Notes: generated by a model not told the origin, from the letters alone. Positions 27,349 to 37,446 are shown, counted from the first letter of the stretch. The stretch is 64,000 nucleotides of DNA from Myroides guanonis (GCF_900114085.1 NZ_FORU01000013.1:43924-107923), one strand, 5' to 3'. Translations and numbers: made by a program.

Positions 27349-28869
27349 ATGACAAAAGAAGACATACAGTTAGATAGGATCAAGTTTGACGACTATAAGA
27401 AAAAGATTATTAGTGCAGAGGAGGCGGCAAACTTAATTCCAAACAAAGCTGTTGTAGGGGCAAGTGGTTTTACAAAAGCAGGAGATAGTAAGTCTGTATT
27501 GCCAGCATTTGCTCAACGAGCAGCTAAAGAAGATGTAGCCATATCATTAATTACTGGCGCTTCTCTTGGTCAAACTACTGATGCAGATTTAGCTGCGAAC
27601 CACGCACTGATACGCAGAATGCCTTTCCAAGCTGATGCAGTATTAAGAAAAAGTATTAATAATTCAGAAGTAAAATATGTTGACCAACATCTTAGTGAAA
27701 CCATAGAACAATTACAATGTGGTCATATAGCTCCAGTAGAATTTGCAATCATAGAGGCATCTCATATAGATGAAAATGGTTTTATATATCCAACTACCTC
27801 AATTGGAAACTCAGCCTATTTTGCTGCTGCAGCTGATAAGATTATAATAGAGATAAATACACAAGTACCTACTTCTTTCAGCGGAATTCATGATAATTGT
27901 GTACCCTCAAAATACCCTAACCGTGAAATTATTCCAATTCAAACAGTTAAAGACCGTATTGGAGAGAATTTTATCCGTCTTGACCCTTCAAAGGTTATTG
28001 GAGTTGTATTCACAAACATATTAGACACTCCTGCCCAACTATCTGAACCTGATGTTAAAACAACAGCTATTTCTAAAAATCTTTTAAAATTCTTTGTAGA
28101 AGAAATTGAAAAAGGAGCACTAACAAAATCCCTTCTCCCATTACAAGCAGGAATTGGTAAAGTTGCAAATGCGGTTCTAACAGGTTTTATTGATGGTCCT
28201 TTTGAGAATCTTACTATGTACTCCGAAGTATTACAGGATAGTACATTTGATTTATTCGATTCAGGAAAGATGACTTTTGCTTCAGGTTCTTCCATAACCG
28301 TAACAGAAGATTGCTATCACAGAATTATAGACAACTTTGAAACTTATAAAGATAAATTAATTCTACGTCCTCAAAACATTAGTAACGCCCCTGAAGTAAT
28401 ACGTCGTTTAGGAATTATAGCAATCAATACTGCTATCGAATTTGATATTTACGGAAATGTAAATTCTACTCATATTGGAGGAAATAAAATGATGAATGGT
28501 ATCGGTGGTTCTGGTGATTTTGCACGAAACGCATACTTAAGTATTTTCGTTACGCAAGCTGCTTCTAAGAACAACAACTCTATTTCACATGTATTACCAA
28601 TGGTATCCCACGTTGATCACACTGAACACGATGTAGATGTTTTAGTAACAGACCAGGGGTTAGCCGACCTAAGAGGTCTTTCTCCAAGGGAAAGAGCTGA
28701 AGTAATTATTGAAAACTGTGTACACCCTGATTACAAAAACGAAATAAGAGATTACTATGAAAGAGCTAAAGAAAAAGGAGGACATACTCCCCATATTCTC
28801 GAAGAGGCTTTTAATTTTCATATTAGATATTCAGAAACAGGTTCTATGAAACCACAACAAGAAAAGTGA
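27349..28869 (+). CDS. Acetyl-CoA hydrolase/succinyl-CoA:acetate CoA-transferase
   Basis: 506 residues of the class I CoA-transferase type. The catalytic glutamate is in YSEVLQDS (Glu293), and QAGIGKVANAVL (266-277) is the neighbouring glycine loop. VVGASGFTKAGDSKSVLP near the start is a conserved CoA-transferase segment. By family it moves CoA between succinyl-CoA and acetate, linking acetate use or overflow to the TCA cycle, or hydrolyses acetyl-CoA. It stands alone, with a terminator downstream. Confidence 0.88.
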   Translation: MTKEDIQLDRIKFDDYKKKIISAEEAANLIPNKAVVGASGFTKAGDSKSVLPAFAQRAAKEDVAISLITGASLGQTTDADLAANHALIRRMPFQADAVLRKSINNSEVKYVDQHLSETIEQLQCGHIAPVEFAIIEASHIDENGFIYPTTSIGNSAYFAAAADKIIIEINTQVPTSFSGIHDNCVPSKYPNREIIPIQTVKDRIGENFIRLDPSKVIGVVFTNILDTPAQLSEPDVKTTAISKNLLKFFVEEIEKGALTKSLLPLQAGIGKVANAVLTGFIDGPFENLTMYSEVLQDSTFDLFDSGKMTFASGSSITVTEDCYHRIIDNFETYKDKLILRPQNISNAPEVIRRLGIIAINTAIEFDIYGNVNSTHIGGNKMMNGIGGSGDFARNAYLSIFVTQAASKNNNSISHVLPMVSHVDHTEHDVDVLVTDQGLADLRGLSPRERAEVIIENCVHPDYKNEIRDYYERAKEKGGHTPHILEEAFNFHIRYSETGSMKPQQEK

Positions 28870-28900
28870 TATAAAAAGAATCATTTATCTTAAGCTTCAA

Positions 28901-28950
28901 AAAAGTGATAACGCAAAATTCTAGATTTGCGTTATCACTTTTTTTTTATC
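28901..28950 (+). terminator. Terminator of the CoA-transferase gene
   Basis: A 17-bp stem, 28901-28917 and 28926-28942, eight-base loop, then a T-run. Confidence 0.9.
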
Positions 28951-29173
28951 ATCACTACTTCTCAAATTATGACTAAGAGTTTTAACTTAAATTATATCTA
29001 TCTCAGTCTCTTAAGCTCCAATTCATCTAAACATAGTAATCTCATTACGCAAGGGCTTCCGTTGAAACACTCAAAACAAAGAATAATCTTTGACTAACTT
29101 TTTTTATTGGTTTTAACCTATAATTATTCAAATTAGCTTTCTCTTTTATTATCTTAGCAATTAAATTTCGAAA

Positions 29174-30022
29174 ATGAAGAAAGTTAGAATTGTTGGCGTG
29201 CCAGAGCACTTTAATTTCCCTTGGAATATGTGTATTGAAAATGGAGAGTTTAATGATGGCGGTATAGAACTTGAATGGTCAAATATACCAGAAGGTACAG
29301 GGAAAATGTGTCAAATGTTAAAGAACAATGAAACAGATTTAGCTGTTATTCTAACAGAAGGAATTATAAAAGACATTACATTTGGAAATCCAAGTCAAAT
29401 TATTCAAGAATTCGTTTCTTCACCCTTATTATGGGGAATACACGTTGCAAATGATTCCGAGTTTAAGAAAACAGAAGACTTAAGAAATAGAAGGGTTGCT
29501 ATTAGTCGATTTGGCTCAGGTTCTCATTTAATGGCAATAGTACATGCCAGACAAATGAATTGGAATCCAGACGAACTGGAGTTTATTGTCGTTAACACCT
29601 TAGAAGGAGCTATAGAATCTTTATCAAAAAATAAAGCTGATTATTTCATGTGGGAACGTTTCATGACACAACCGATAGTAGATAAAGGTATTTTTAGACG
29701 TCTTGATGTTTGTCCTACACCTTGGCCTTCTTTCGTTATTGCAGGGAGGACGGATTTTATAAATAATAACTCAACTGTACTAGAACAAATATTAGATATT
29801 ATAAACACAACAACAGAAGAGTTCAAACTAATACCAAGCATAGACCGGACACTAGCTGTAAAATACCACCAAAAATTAGAAGACATCCAAGAGTGGTTAC
29901 AATTAACCCAATGGTCACAAAGTCAAATTAAAACAAAATCACTTTTAAAAGTACAACAGACACTTAAAAATTTAAATTTGATAGAAAACACTTTAGAACA
30001 CGAATCATTAATCCGTTCCTAA
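29174..30022 (+). CDS. Substrate-binding-fold protein without signal peptide
   Basis: 282 residues with the type 2 periplasmic-binding pattern (MKKVRIVGVPEHFNFP, DLAVILTEGIIKDI, KKTEDLRNRRVAISRFGSGSH, FMWERFMTQP). No signal peptide and no lipobox, and no permease or ATPase gene beside it. This suits a cytosolic ligand-binding or enzymatic use of the fold (THI5/NMT1-like or SsuA-like), not classical import. Ligand unknown. The transglutaminase-like gene follows 14-23 bases later. Confidence 0.7.
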   Translation: MKKVRIVGVPEHFNFPWNMCIENGEFNDGGIELEWSNIPEGTGKMCQMLKNNETDLAVILTEGIIKDITFGNPSQIIQEFVSSPLLWGIHVANDSEFKKTEDLRNRRVAISRFGSGSHLMAIVHARQMNWNPDELEFIVVNTLEGAIESLSKNKADYFMWERFMTQPIVDKGIFRRLDVCPTPWPSFVIAGRTDFINNNSTVLEQILDIINTTTEEFKLIPSIDRTLAVKYHQKLEDIQEWLQLTQWSQSQIKTKSLLKVQQTLKNLNLIENTLEHESLIRS

Positions 30023-30045
30023 AAAAAACGAAACGGTTGTCTTTT

Positions 30046-30981
30046 ATGAAAGATAAGTCCATAGATTTTAATAACAAAAAATGGTATTCAAAGCTTGCTT
30101 TACCCAAGCCTTTGGACTCTATTATTATTTTTGTTCTAAATATTCTATTGACTATCCCAATATTTATCATCTTACATCAAAACATTATTGACCCGAATTG
30201 GCCATTTCAAATTGACCGTATTTTATTATTTACAAGCATATTAATTACCTTACAACTTATCCTTAGGTTATTAAAAACGTTTTTAGTTCTTTGTATAATT
30301 GGCTATTTTGCCTTTCTAATTTGGGGTACTTTATTCGGAGGATACAGTCTAAGCTCTGTATATGAAGATTATCGAGCAATTGTTTATTCAATGGCTGAAG
30401 ACCCAAATCCTCAAGATGTTATTATAGCAAAACTGCTTCCTTTCCCTAATAAAAATAAAATTATTAATGCTATTGAGTTTAATAACCCAAAGGTTCGTAA
30501 TTTTGCTTTATTAGCTACTACTAAACATTTTACAAACATTAAAGGACATAACGAATACAGACAAATTATACAATGTTTTGCAATTTTTAAAGAAGTCAGA
30601 AATCGCTGGAATTATGTAAATGACCCTAAAGGTCGAGAATATATAGCTACTGCTTCTGAGTCACTTATGCACTTTTCGGGTGACTGTGATGATCATGCTA
30701 TTTTAATGTCAGCTCTTATTAGAGCAATAGGTGGTACACCTAGAATAATACACACCAAAGAACATTTATATCCCGAGATGTTAATTGGTACCAAAGCAGA
30801 TTTAGATAATATTATTTATTTAATCAAAGAGGTATTATTTAAAGATGAAAGTCTTGGAAAAGAAATTCACTATCACATTGATGAACGTGGTCAAGTGTGG
30901 CTGAATTTAGATTACACTGCTTTGTATCCAGGTGGTCCATTTATGTCTAAAGAAATACTTGGAGCACTTACTTTAAATTAA
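30046..30981 (+). CDS. Membrane-anchored transglutaminase-like protein
   Basis: About 311 residues from the ATG at 30046; a TTG at 30037 would add three. Two or three N-terminal membrane spans (about 27-48, 60-100) precede a soluble domain. The transglutaminase-like triad is readable: Cys in GDCDDHA (217), His in EHLYPEM (243) and Asp in LNLDYT (292), counted from the TTG. This fold covers peptidases and cross-linking enzymes. The position next to the binding-fold protein may mean they work together, but the link is unproven. Confidence 0.75.
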   Translation: MKDKSIDFNNKKWYSKLALPKPLDSIIIFVLNILLTIPIFIILHQNIIDPNWPFQIDRILLFTSILITLQLILRLLKTFLVLCIIGYFAFLIWGTLFGGYSLSSVYEDYRAIVYSMAEDPNPQDVIIAKLLPFPNKNKIINAIEFNNPKVRNFALLATTKHFTNIKGHNEYRQIIQCFAIFKEVRNRWNYVNDPKGREYIATASESLMHFSGDCDDHAILMSALIRAIGGTPRIIHTKEHLYPEMLIGTKADLDNIIYLIKEVLFKDESLGKEIHYHIDERGQVWLNLDYTALYPGGPFMSKEILGALTLN

Positions 30982-31177
30982 AAAGACTCTCTCCCTATCT
31001 CCTCCCCTTCTCGTTTTATCCATTGGACAAACCCACACTCCCAATTAGAAGCTAATATTTATAATTACTTCATGCCCTTTCTAATATCATTAATATTAAA
31101 AAGCAAATAAAGTTTTATTCTAAAAATTCACAAAATAAAAACTATTAACTACAAATAATTTTAAACTATGTCACACA

Positions 31178-32311
31178 ATGAAAAAAATATTTTTTATTCT
31201 CGTAGGAGTCTTTTTAATAATGACCTCTTGCAAACAACAACAAGATAGCTTTACTATAATAGGTAAGACAACAGGAATTAACGATGGAACAACCGTAGTT
31301 TTATGTAGACACGTAACAGCCATACCAGATACTGTTGCAACAACACTACTTAAAGATGGTAAATTTGAATTTAAAGGTGTTGCCGACAAACCCTATTTAG
31401 CATCCATTAAGTTCGATGATGACAATCGAAATACAATGAAACTAATTCTAGAAAACGGGAATATCACAGTTCATTACGATGCTAAAATAATGGAAAACAC
31501 CAAAGCAAATGGTACTAGACTAAACATCCAATATACTGAGATGCAATTAGGGCAATTGAAAATCATAAGAGAAGAAGAAGCATTTAATGAAAAAGCTAAA
31601 ATACTATATGAAAAAGCTATTGAAAATGAAGACATTGAAACAATGAATTCACTCGGCCAACAAAAAAATGAATTCCAAATAAAAATCAGGGAATATATTA
31701 AAGATTATATCAATGAAAATAATGACGATTTATTAAGATTATTGTTATTATATAACTACTCTATATATAATGATGCCCTCTCTCCTATATCAAAAGGAGT
31801 AGCTTATGAAGCATTCAATAACCTGAGTACTAATATGAAGAGATCAGAATTAGGTATAGGGCTAGAATCTTATTGGAGAAAAGAATTTTCTCTCCTAAAC
31901 GGAGACAAAGCACCTGAATTTACTGCTCCAGATACAGAAGGAAAAGTAATTTCGTTAAAAGATAATTTAGGTAAAATTACAATACTAGATTTTTGGGCAT
32001 CTTGGTGTGCACCTTGTCGTGCAGAGAATCCCAATGTTGTAAAGTTATATAAGAAATACCATAAAAAAGGACTCAACATTATTGGAATCTCCGTTGATGA
32101 AAATGGAGAGCAATGGAAATCAGCCATAATACAGGACAGCTTACCTTGGATCCAAGTCTCAAATCTTAAAGGTATGAAAGACCCTATAGCTAAAGAATAC
32201 TCAATAAAATCTGTACCAACAGTCTATATATTAGATGAAAATGGTATCATTATAGCTCGTGACCTTAGAGGAAAAGATCTAGAAGAAAGAATTTCAAAAC
32301 TACTCAAATAA
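31178..32311 (+). CDS. TlpA-like thioredoxin lipoprotein with N-terminal DUF4369-type domain
   Basis: 377 residues. Lipoprotein signal with Cys18. Residues 25-110 form a beta domain of the DUF4369 type (ILENGNITVHY). A helical linker follows, then a TlpA/AhpC-like thioredoxin domain (242-377) with redox pair Cys277 and Cys280 in WCAPC. Such proteins reduce disulfides in the periplasm and help in cytochrome c maturation. Its next-door paralog is alike throughout, so the pair arose by tandem duplication. Confidence 0.9.
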   Translation: MKKIFFILVGVFLIMTSCKQQQDSFTIIGKTTGINDGTTVVLCRHVTAIPDTVATTLLKDGKFEFKGVADKPYLASIKFDDDNRNTMKLILENGNITVHYDAKIMENTKANGTRLNIQYTEMQLGQLKIIREEEAFNEKAKILYEKAIENEDIETMNSLGQQKNEFQIKIREYIKDYINENNDDLLRLLLLYNYSIYNDALSPISKGVAYEAFNNLSTNMKRSELGIGLESYWRKEFSLLNGDKAPEFTAPDTEGKVISLKDNLGKITILDFWASWCAPCRAENPNVVKLYKKYHKKGLNIIGISVDENGEQWKSAIIQDSLPWIQVSNLKGMKDPIAKEYSIKSVPTVYILDENGIIIARDLRGKDLEERISKLLK

Positions 32312-32327
32312 AAAACTCACAATCAAT

Positions 32328-32365
32328 AAGAGGCTATTACATAACACATAGCCTCTTTCTTTTTG
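32328..32365 (+). terminator. Terminator of the first TlpA-like gene
   Basis: A 10-bp stem, AAGAGGCTAT (32328-32337) and ATAGCCTCTT (32348-32357), with a 10-base loop and a T-rich run. It separates the two paralogs. Confidence 0.8.
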
Positions 32366-32493
32366 ATATCGCTATTAAATTCAAAATAGTAAGAGTATTA
32401 AACATTTCCCCTCTTTATAGACTAGTAAAGTAAAATATTTTGTTAAATCATCCGATTGAGACAGCACTATATAGGACTAAATTGTTTTTTACC

Positions 32494-32501
32494 TATATTT
32501 G
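32494..32501 (+). promoter_or_regulatory. Putative -7 element of the second TlpA-like gene
   Basis: TATATTTG, 49 bases before the ATG at 32551. No well-spaced -33 box. Confidence 0.5.
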
Positions 32502-32550
32502 TTACAAACAATAATTTATAATACACCAATTAATAAAACAAATTAGAATA

Positions 32551-33672
32551 ATGAAAAAAATCTTTTCAATTTTAGGAGCTGCAGTAATCTTAGCTTCGTG
32601 CAACAATAATACCGTTGATGGTTATGCCATTTCTGGTGAAGTTAAAGGAGTAGAAGACGGAACAAAAGTGTTTTTGAAAAAACAAGTAGGAATGGATTAT
32701 CAAAGTTTAGATTCAACAGAGGTAAAAGCTGGAAAATTTGAGCTTAAAGGTTTGGTTGAGGAAGTTGGTCTATCAGCATTAACTTTTGGAAGTGATGATG
32801 TAAATATTCCATTAGTATTAGAAAACGGAAAAATCAATGTTAAATTTAATGCTGAAAATATTGAAGAATCAAAAGTAAGTGGAACTAAAAACAATGACTC
32901 ATTTAATAGTTTCAATGAAAATGTAAGTAAACTACGTAAAGATATTCAAGAATTTCAACAAAACGCTAATTCAATATTTGAAGAAGCAAGAAGTACAAAC
33001 AACAGTAAAGTAATGGACTCATTGTTAGCAATTAACGATGAAAAAATGGAAAATTTAAACAATTACAATAAAACTTTTATAAAAGAAAACAATGATTCTT
33101 ATATAGCTACTTTGCTATTAAGTCAAATGGCACAAGGTGGCGCAGTACAACCTGAAGAAGCTCAAGAATTGTTTTCTAAATTCACGGAAGAAGCAAAAAA
33201 ATATCAACCAAGTAAAGAATTATCTGAATTCCTAGGTAAAATAGCAAAAGTAAGTATTGGACAAAAAGCACCAGATTTTTCGGCTCCAAATCCAGAAGGA
33301 AAAGAAGTTTCTTTAAAAGAAAGTTTAGGAAAAGTAACTATTATTGATTTTTGGGCTTCGTGGTGTTCACCTTGTAGAATCGAAAATCCTAATGTAGTTA
33401 GAATCTATAACAAATATCATGAGCAAGGTTTAAACATAATTGGAGTTTCATTAGATAGAGATGCTGATAGCTGGAAACAAGCTATTGAAAAAGACCAATT
33501 AACTTGGACTCAAATTTCCCACTTACAATATTGGAACGACCCTATTGCTAAAGAATATTCTGTTAAAGGAATTCCTGCTACATTTATTCTTGATGAAAAT
33601 GGAATAATTGTTGCAAGAGACCTTAGAGGTGATGAATTAGAAAAGAAAATTGCTGAGCTACTAAACAAATAG
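32551..33672 (+). CDS. TlpA-like thioredoxin lipoprotein, second paralog
   Basis: 373 residues. Lipoprotein signal with Cys17, DUF4369-type domain (ILVL... LENGKINVKF), helical linker and a thioredoxin domain with WCSPC (Cys272 and Cys275). The two paralogs agree strongly over the last 130 residues (ENPNVV, DPIAKEYS, LDENGIIVARDLRG) and much less in the linker. The redox pair differs in the middle (Ala to Ser), which may tune redox potential. It has its own promoter element and terminator. Confidence 0.9.
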   Translation: MKKIFSILGAAVILASCNNNTVDGYAISGEVKGVEDGTKVFLKKQVGMDYQSLDSTEVKAGKFELKGLVEEVGLSALTFGSDDVNIPLVLENGKINVKFNAENIEESKVSGTKNNDSFNSFNENVSKLRKDIQEFQQNANSIFEEARSTNNSKVMDSLLAINDEKMENLNNYNKTFIKENNDSYIATLLLSQMAQGGAVQPEEAQELFSKFTEEAKKYQPSKELSEFLGKIAKVSIGQKAPDFSAPNPEGKEVSLKESLGKVTIIDFWASWCSPCRIENPNVVRIYNKYHEQGLNIIGVSLDRDADSWKQAIEKDQLTWTQISHLQYWNDPIAKEYSVKGIPATFILDENGIIVARDLRGDELEKKIAELLNK

Positions 33673-33696
33673 TCAAATAATAGCATATATTAAAAG

Positions 33697-33727
33697 CTAT
33701 CTCCATAACAAGAGATAGTTTTTTTTT
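33697..33727 (+). terminator. Terminator of the second TlpA-like gene
   Basis: Seven-bp stem CTATCTC (33697-33703) and GAGATAG (33712-33718), eight-base loop, then nine T. Confidence 0.8.
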
Positions 33728-33773
33728 GACATTAATAAAAATGTGCAATTAAAACTTTTAAACGTCAATAAAC

Positions 33774-33811
33774 AAAAAAGGTGTTCCAATTAAAATTGGA
33801 ACACCTTTTTT
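33774..33811 (-). terminator. Terminator of dnaN
   Basis: A 12-bp stem, GGTGTTCCAATT (33780-33791) and AATTGGAACACC (33794-33805), loop AA, A-run before and T-run after, 20 bases past the dnaN stop. Confidence 0.9.
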
Positions 33812-33832
33812 GTTTATTATTACAATATTTTA

Positions 33833-34951
33833 TTAGCTATTAAGCATTACAGGCATAACTAACATAGTAACTGTCTCTCCGTCATCTAATCCATCAACTG
33901 GAGTCAAAATACCCGCACGATTAGGCAAAGACATCTCTAATTGAATCTCATCTGACTGTAGATTATTCAACATCTCAGTTAAGAAACGAGAATTGAATCC
34001 TATTTGCATATCATCTCCTTGATAATCACAAGTAAGTCTTTCATCTGCCTTATTAGAATAATCAATATCTTCTGCTGAAATATTTAACTCCGTTCCAGCA
34101 ATTTTCAACCTGATTTGATGGGTAGTTTTATTTGCATAAATTGCAACACGACGAACAGAACTTAAAAACTGTGCTCTATTAATCAATAATTTATTAGGAT
34201 TTTCCTTTGGAATAACTGCTTCATAATTTGGATATTTTCCATCAATTAGTCTACAAGTTAAAGTATAACTATCAAAAGAAAATTGTGCATTTGAATCATT
34301 ATACTCAATAGAGACTTCTGCATCTGAGGTCATTAAAATATTTTTTAAAATATTTAACGGCTTTTTAGGCATAATAAAATTTGCCTCGCTTGAAGATGTA
34401 ATATCTACTCTTGAATATTTTACTAATTTATGAGCATCTGTAGCAACGAATATTAATCCTGATGGAGCAAATTGAAAAAACACTCCAGACATAACTGGGC
34501 GCAAATCATCATTACCTGCTGCAAAAATAGTTTTACTGATTGCCGTTGCTAAAATCTCTGCAGGAACCTCCGTTTTTGAAGGATCATCAAGTGATTCTGC
34601 CTTTGGAAATTCTTCACCATCAGCATAAGCTAAAACATACTTTCCTAAATCTGAACTTATTTCAATAGTATTATTGTCTTTAACTGTAAACGTCAACGGT
34701 TGTTCAGGAAAAGTTTTTAGAGTTTCTAAAAGTAACTTTGCAGGAACCGCAATACTTCCTTGACTAGTAGACTCAATTTGTAAAGCAGCAGACATAGTAG
34801 TTTCAAGATCTGATGCAGAAACTTTTAATTCACTATTATTTAATTCAAATAAAAAATTGTCTAAAATATGTAATGTATTACTGCTATTAATGACACTACC
34901 TAGAATCTGCAGTTGTTTAAGCAAGTAAGAACTCGATACTATAAACTTCAT
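33833..34951 (-). CDS. dnaN: DNA polymerase III beta subunit (sliding clamp)
   Basis: 372 residues from MKFIVSS at 34951 (an ATG three codons further is less typical). Three repeated clamp domains are visible, each about 120 residues, with the C-terminal tail MPVMLNS near the family's MPMR-type end. It forms the ring that holds polymerase III on DNA. The usual neighbours dnaA and recF are absent; here it precedes gldG, an arrangement seen in Bacteroidota. A minus-strand TATATTTG at 35002-34995 is a likely promoter. Confidence 0.95.
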   Translation of the reverse strand: MKFIVSSSYLLKQLQILGSVINSSNTLHILDNFLFELNNSELKVSASDLETTMSAALQIESTSQGSIAVPAKLLLETLKTFPEQPLTFTVKDNNTIEISSDLGKYVLAYADGEEFPKAESLDDPSKTEVPAEILATAISKTIFAAGNDDLRPVMSGVFFQFAPSGLIFVATDAHKLVKYSRVDITSSSEANFIMPKKPLNILKNILMTSDAEVSIEYNDSNAQFSFDSYTLTCRLIDGKYPNYEAVIPKENPNKLLINRAQFLSSVRRVAIYANKTTHQIRLKIAGTELNISAEDIDYSNKADERLTCDYQGDDMQIGFNSRFLTEMLNNLQSDEIQLEMSLPNRAGILTPVDGLDDGETVTMLVMPVMLNS

Positions 34952-34994
34952 ATTAATTATCATTTTAATTGTAAAAATAACCTTTTACAAGTTA

Positions 34995-35002
34995 CAAATA
35001 TA
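34995..35002 (-). promoter_or_regulatory. Putative -7 element of dnaN
   Basis: Minus-strand TATATTTG, 44 bases before the dnaN ATG. dnaN therefore need not depend on read-through from gldG. Confidence 0.55.
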
Positions 35003-35029
35003 TTAGATTAATACTAATAAAGAAAGGTT

Positions 35030-36724
35030 TTAATCTACCTTTTTAGCGAATTTTCGTTTTCTCAAATAAGTTAAAACACATCCAAATAATACTAAAAGCA
35101 CTATAGGAATCACTATTGTAATTATTTGAATAAAACGATAACTTTCAAATACTTTTTGTTTGTCTAGCAAAGGAAAATAAACTTCTTTTGTTCTAAGACT
35201 AATCAAACCACTATCATCCAAAAGGTATTGAACCGAATTCATAATAAACTCTTTGTTTCCGTAAAGTTTATTTGTCCACTTATCATAACCTAATTCAAGA
35301 GGTTCATAGTTTTGGTCTAATTGATTTCTGATAATATCTCCATCAGAGATAACAATCATTTTATTTGGCACACTTTCAGTCGAAAAAGAATCGACTTTAA
35401 AAGGCAATACCCTATTCTTAAACACGGATTCAAATTTCCCCTCCATTAACACAGCTAAGTTAAACCCCGCATGTAATTTCAGTTCATCCTCATTAACAAC
35501 CTCATTTAAAACATCCAGGCTTAATTCCGAAGGAGTACCAAATAAACTTGAATAGGGTGAGCTTTTTAGCAATATCGTTTTCTTAACTGTGCTTTTCAAA
35601 GTGTCAATCGGACTTGTAAAATCAAACCGAATTCCATCAACATTATTCACGATTGCGTGTTTTGAATCAGGATAAACAAATGGTGCAAATTTCCATAAAA
35701 AATCCTGATATTGTGTTTCGCTTCCTTGTCTACCAACAGCTAGCTTAATTGGTGTTGCAACTTCATCCTTTACTAAAACTGGATTAATCCTAACCCCGTA
35801 TTTAAAAAACAATTCACCAAGACTTTGATCTTTCGCAAAAACAGGCATACTACCTGTTTTTTGCAAGCTGTCAAAATCAGCTTGCACCTGATCCATCAAC
35901 CACATCATTTTACCTCCCTTCATAACAAACTGATCTAAAACCAATAATTGTTTATCAGTAAACGGGGTTGTTGGTTTTGCAACTATAGCTAAATCAAATT
36001 TTAATAACTCAGCTAAAGTCTCTGTAGATTTTTCGCCTACAAATTCTAAAGAATAAGGAGCTATATGATAATTCTCACGAATGCTCTTCAAAAAATCAGC
36101 AATATAAATATCGTCTAATTCGCCATTACCCTTTAAAATAGCAATCTTTTTAGTCTTTTCTGAAATAACTTTATTTATTGATTCAGTAATTGCAAACTCT
36201 AAATGTTGAACAGAACTAATAACTTTTTCCTCAGTATTCGCTCCCATCATATTTTTCAGAAGTTGTATCTTAGAAGAACGTTCCCCAGCAGATGCAATAG
36301 CCCAAGGAAACACAACTTCCTGACTTTGCTTTCCTTTATCATTTACTGAAATACTAATAGGTTTTAATCCATAATCTAGTAGCAATTGCATATTTTCACC
36401 CTCAGAACCATCATTAGCCAAAGGATTGATAAATTGAAATTTAATATTATTATTTCTAGTTTGATACTCTTCTAATAACTGTCTAGTTTCTGTTTGCAAC
36501 CTTCTAAATTCATAAGGAAAATTGCCTTCCAAAAACACATCAATTACAATTTCTTCATGAATATTATCTAACACCTTAAGAGTTACCTCCGATAATGTAT
36601 ATCTTTTATCCTGAGTTAAATCAAACCGTTTGTAAAGAAAACTACCTGCAATATTCAGAACTATTAAAATCACAATAACTCCTAGAAATGATTTGAAGCT
36701 ATTTATTTTAGTCATGTTTTTCAT
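35030..36724 (-). CDS. gldG: Gliding motility-associated ABC transporter substrate-binding protein GldG
   Basis: 564 residues. One N-terminal span (about 12-30), a large periplasmic part and a C-terminal span (about 537-558). The periplasmic part is of the ABC_transp_aux type. GldG works with GldF and ATPase GldA; loss of these genes abolishes gliding in Flavobacterium johnsoniae. The ATG overlaps the gldF stop in an ATGA overlap, so translation is coupled. gldA is not in this window. Confidence 0.93.
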   Translation of the reverse strand: MKNMTKINSFKSFLGVIVILIVLNIAGSFLYKRFDLTQDKRYTLSEVTLKVLDNIHEEIVIDVFLEGNFPYEFRRLQTETRQLLEEYQTRNNNIKFQFINPLANDGSEGENMQLLLDYGLKPISISVNDKGKQSQEVVFPWAIASAGERSSKIQLLKNMMGANTEEKVISSVQHLEFAITESINKVISEKTKKIAILKGNGELDDIYIADFLKSIRENYHIAPYSLEFVGEKSTETLAELLKFDLAIVAKPTTPFTDKQLLVLDQFVMKGGKMMWLMDQVQADFDSLQKTGSMPVFAKDQSLGELFFKYGVRINPVLVKDEVATPIKLAVGRQGSETQYQDFLWKFAPFVYPDSKHAIVNNVDGIRFDFTSPIDTLKSTVKKTILLKSSPYSSLFGTPSELSLDVLNEVVNEDELKLHAGFNLAVLMEGKFESVFKNRVLPFKVDSFSTESVPNKMIVISDGDIIRNQLDQNYEPLELGYDKWTNKLYGNKEFIMNSVQYLLDDSGLISLRTKEVYFPLLDKQKVFESYRFIQIITIVIPIVLLVLFGCVLTYLRKRKFAKKVD

Positions 36725-37446
36725 TTCTTCAATAATTTTAATTTAAAAACAGTAGCTCCTAGAAATAATGCAGAAAAACTAATAAAATAAAGTAAATCTC
36801 TCGTGTCTATAACTCCCCTACCCATACTTTTAAATCGATAGCTAATTCCCACCTTCTCAATCCATAATCCTGCATTTCCTAAAACCTTAGATAACTCTTC
36901 CAATCCTAGAAAGAAAAACAAACACAAAAGAACAGCAATTATAAAAGCTACTATCTGATTTTCTGATAGAACGGAACTAAAAATCCCTATGGATGTATAA
37001 GCAGAAGCTAAAAACAATAGTCCAAAATATGAACCAATAATACTTCCGTAATCTAATGTCATAGTAGCCAAGCTAAATTCAGAAAGAACATATACATAGA
37101 AAACAGTCGGTAGAATTGCAATACAAAATAACACGAAGGCCCCCATGAACTTTCCAAGAACAATCTGCCAAACAGTCAAAGGCTTAGTAAGCAGCAACTC
37201 TATTGTGCCTTGTTTAAGTTCCTCTGAAAAACTTTTCATTGTTACTGCAGGAATTAAGAACAAAAGAATCCAAGGCGATAGTTTAAAAAAAGGCGACATA
37301 TCTGAAAAACCTGATTGAGGAATATTGAACTCAGTATTCAACCCCCATAAAAACAATCCATTCAGTACTAAAAAAACCACAATTACGAGATACCCCATAA
37401 CTGATCCGAAAAATGATTTAATCTCGCGTAATAATATCGATTTCAT
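36721..37446 (-). CDS. gldF: Gliding motility-associated ABC transporter permease GldF
   Basis: 241 residues with about six hydrophobic spans (starting FFGSVMGYLVIVVFLVLNG) and the ABC-2 type permease pattern SFSEELKQGTIELLLTKPLT. It partners GldG and GldA. It is preceded by the ABM gene after five bases and followed by gldG with an ATGA overlap, forming one operon with the SAM-hydroxide adenosyltransferase gene. Confidence 0.93.
   Translation of the reverse strand: MKSILLREIKSFFGSVMGYLVIVVFLVLNGLFLWGLNTEFNIPQSGFSDMSPFFKLSPWILLFLIPAVTMKSFSEELKQGTIELLLTKPLTVWQIVLGKFMGAFVLFCIAILPTVFYVYVLSEFSLATMTLDYGSIIGSYFGLLFLASAYTSIGIFSSVLSENQIVAFIIAVLLCLFFFLGLEELSKVLGNAGLWIEKVGISYRFKSMGRGVIDTRDLLYFISFSALFLGATVFKLKLLKK

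Noticed and set aside
28945..29173. Possible structured RNA before the binding-fold gene
   Set aside because: No clear long stem or known RNA consensus could be read by eye.
33833..34951. Replication origin next to dnaN
   Set aside because: No dnaA, no recF and no DnaA-box cluster seen around dnaN; dnaN location is not proof of oriC in this phylum.
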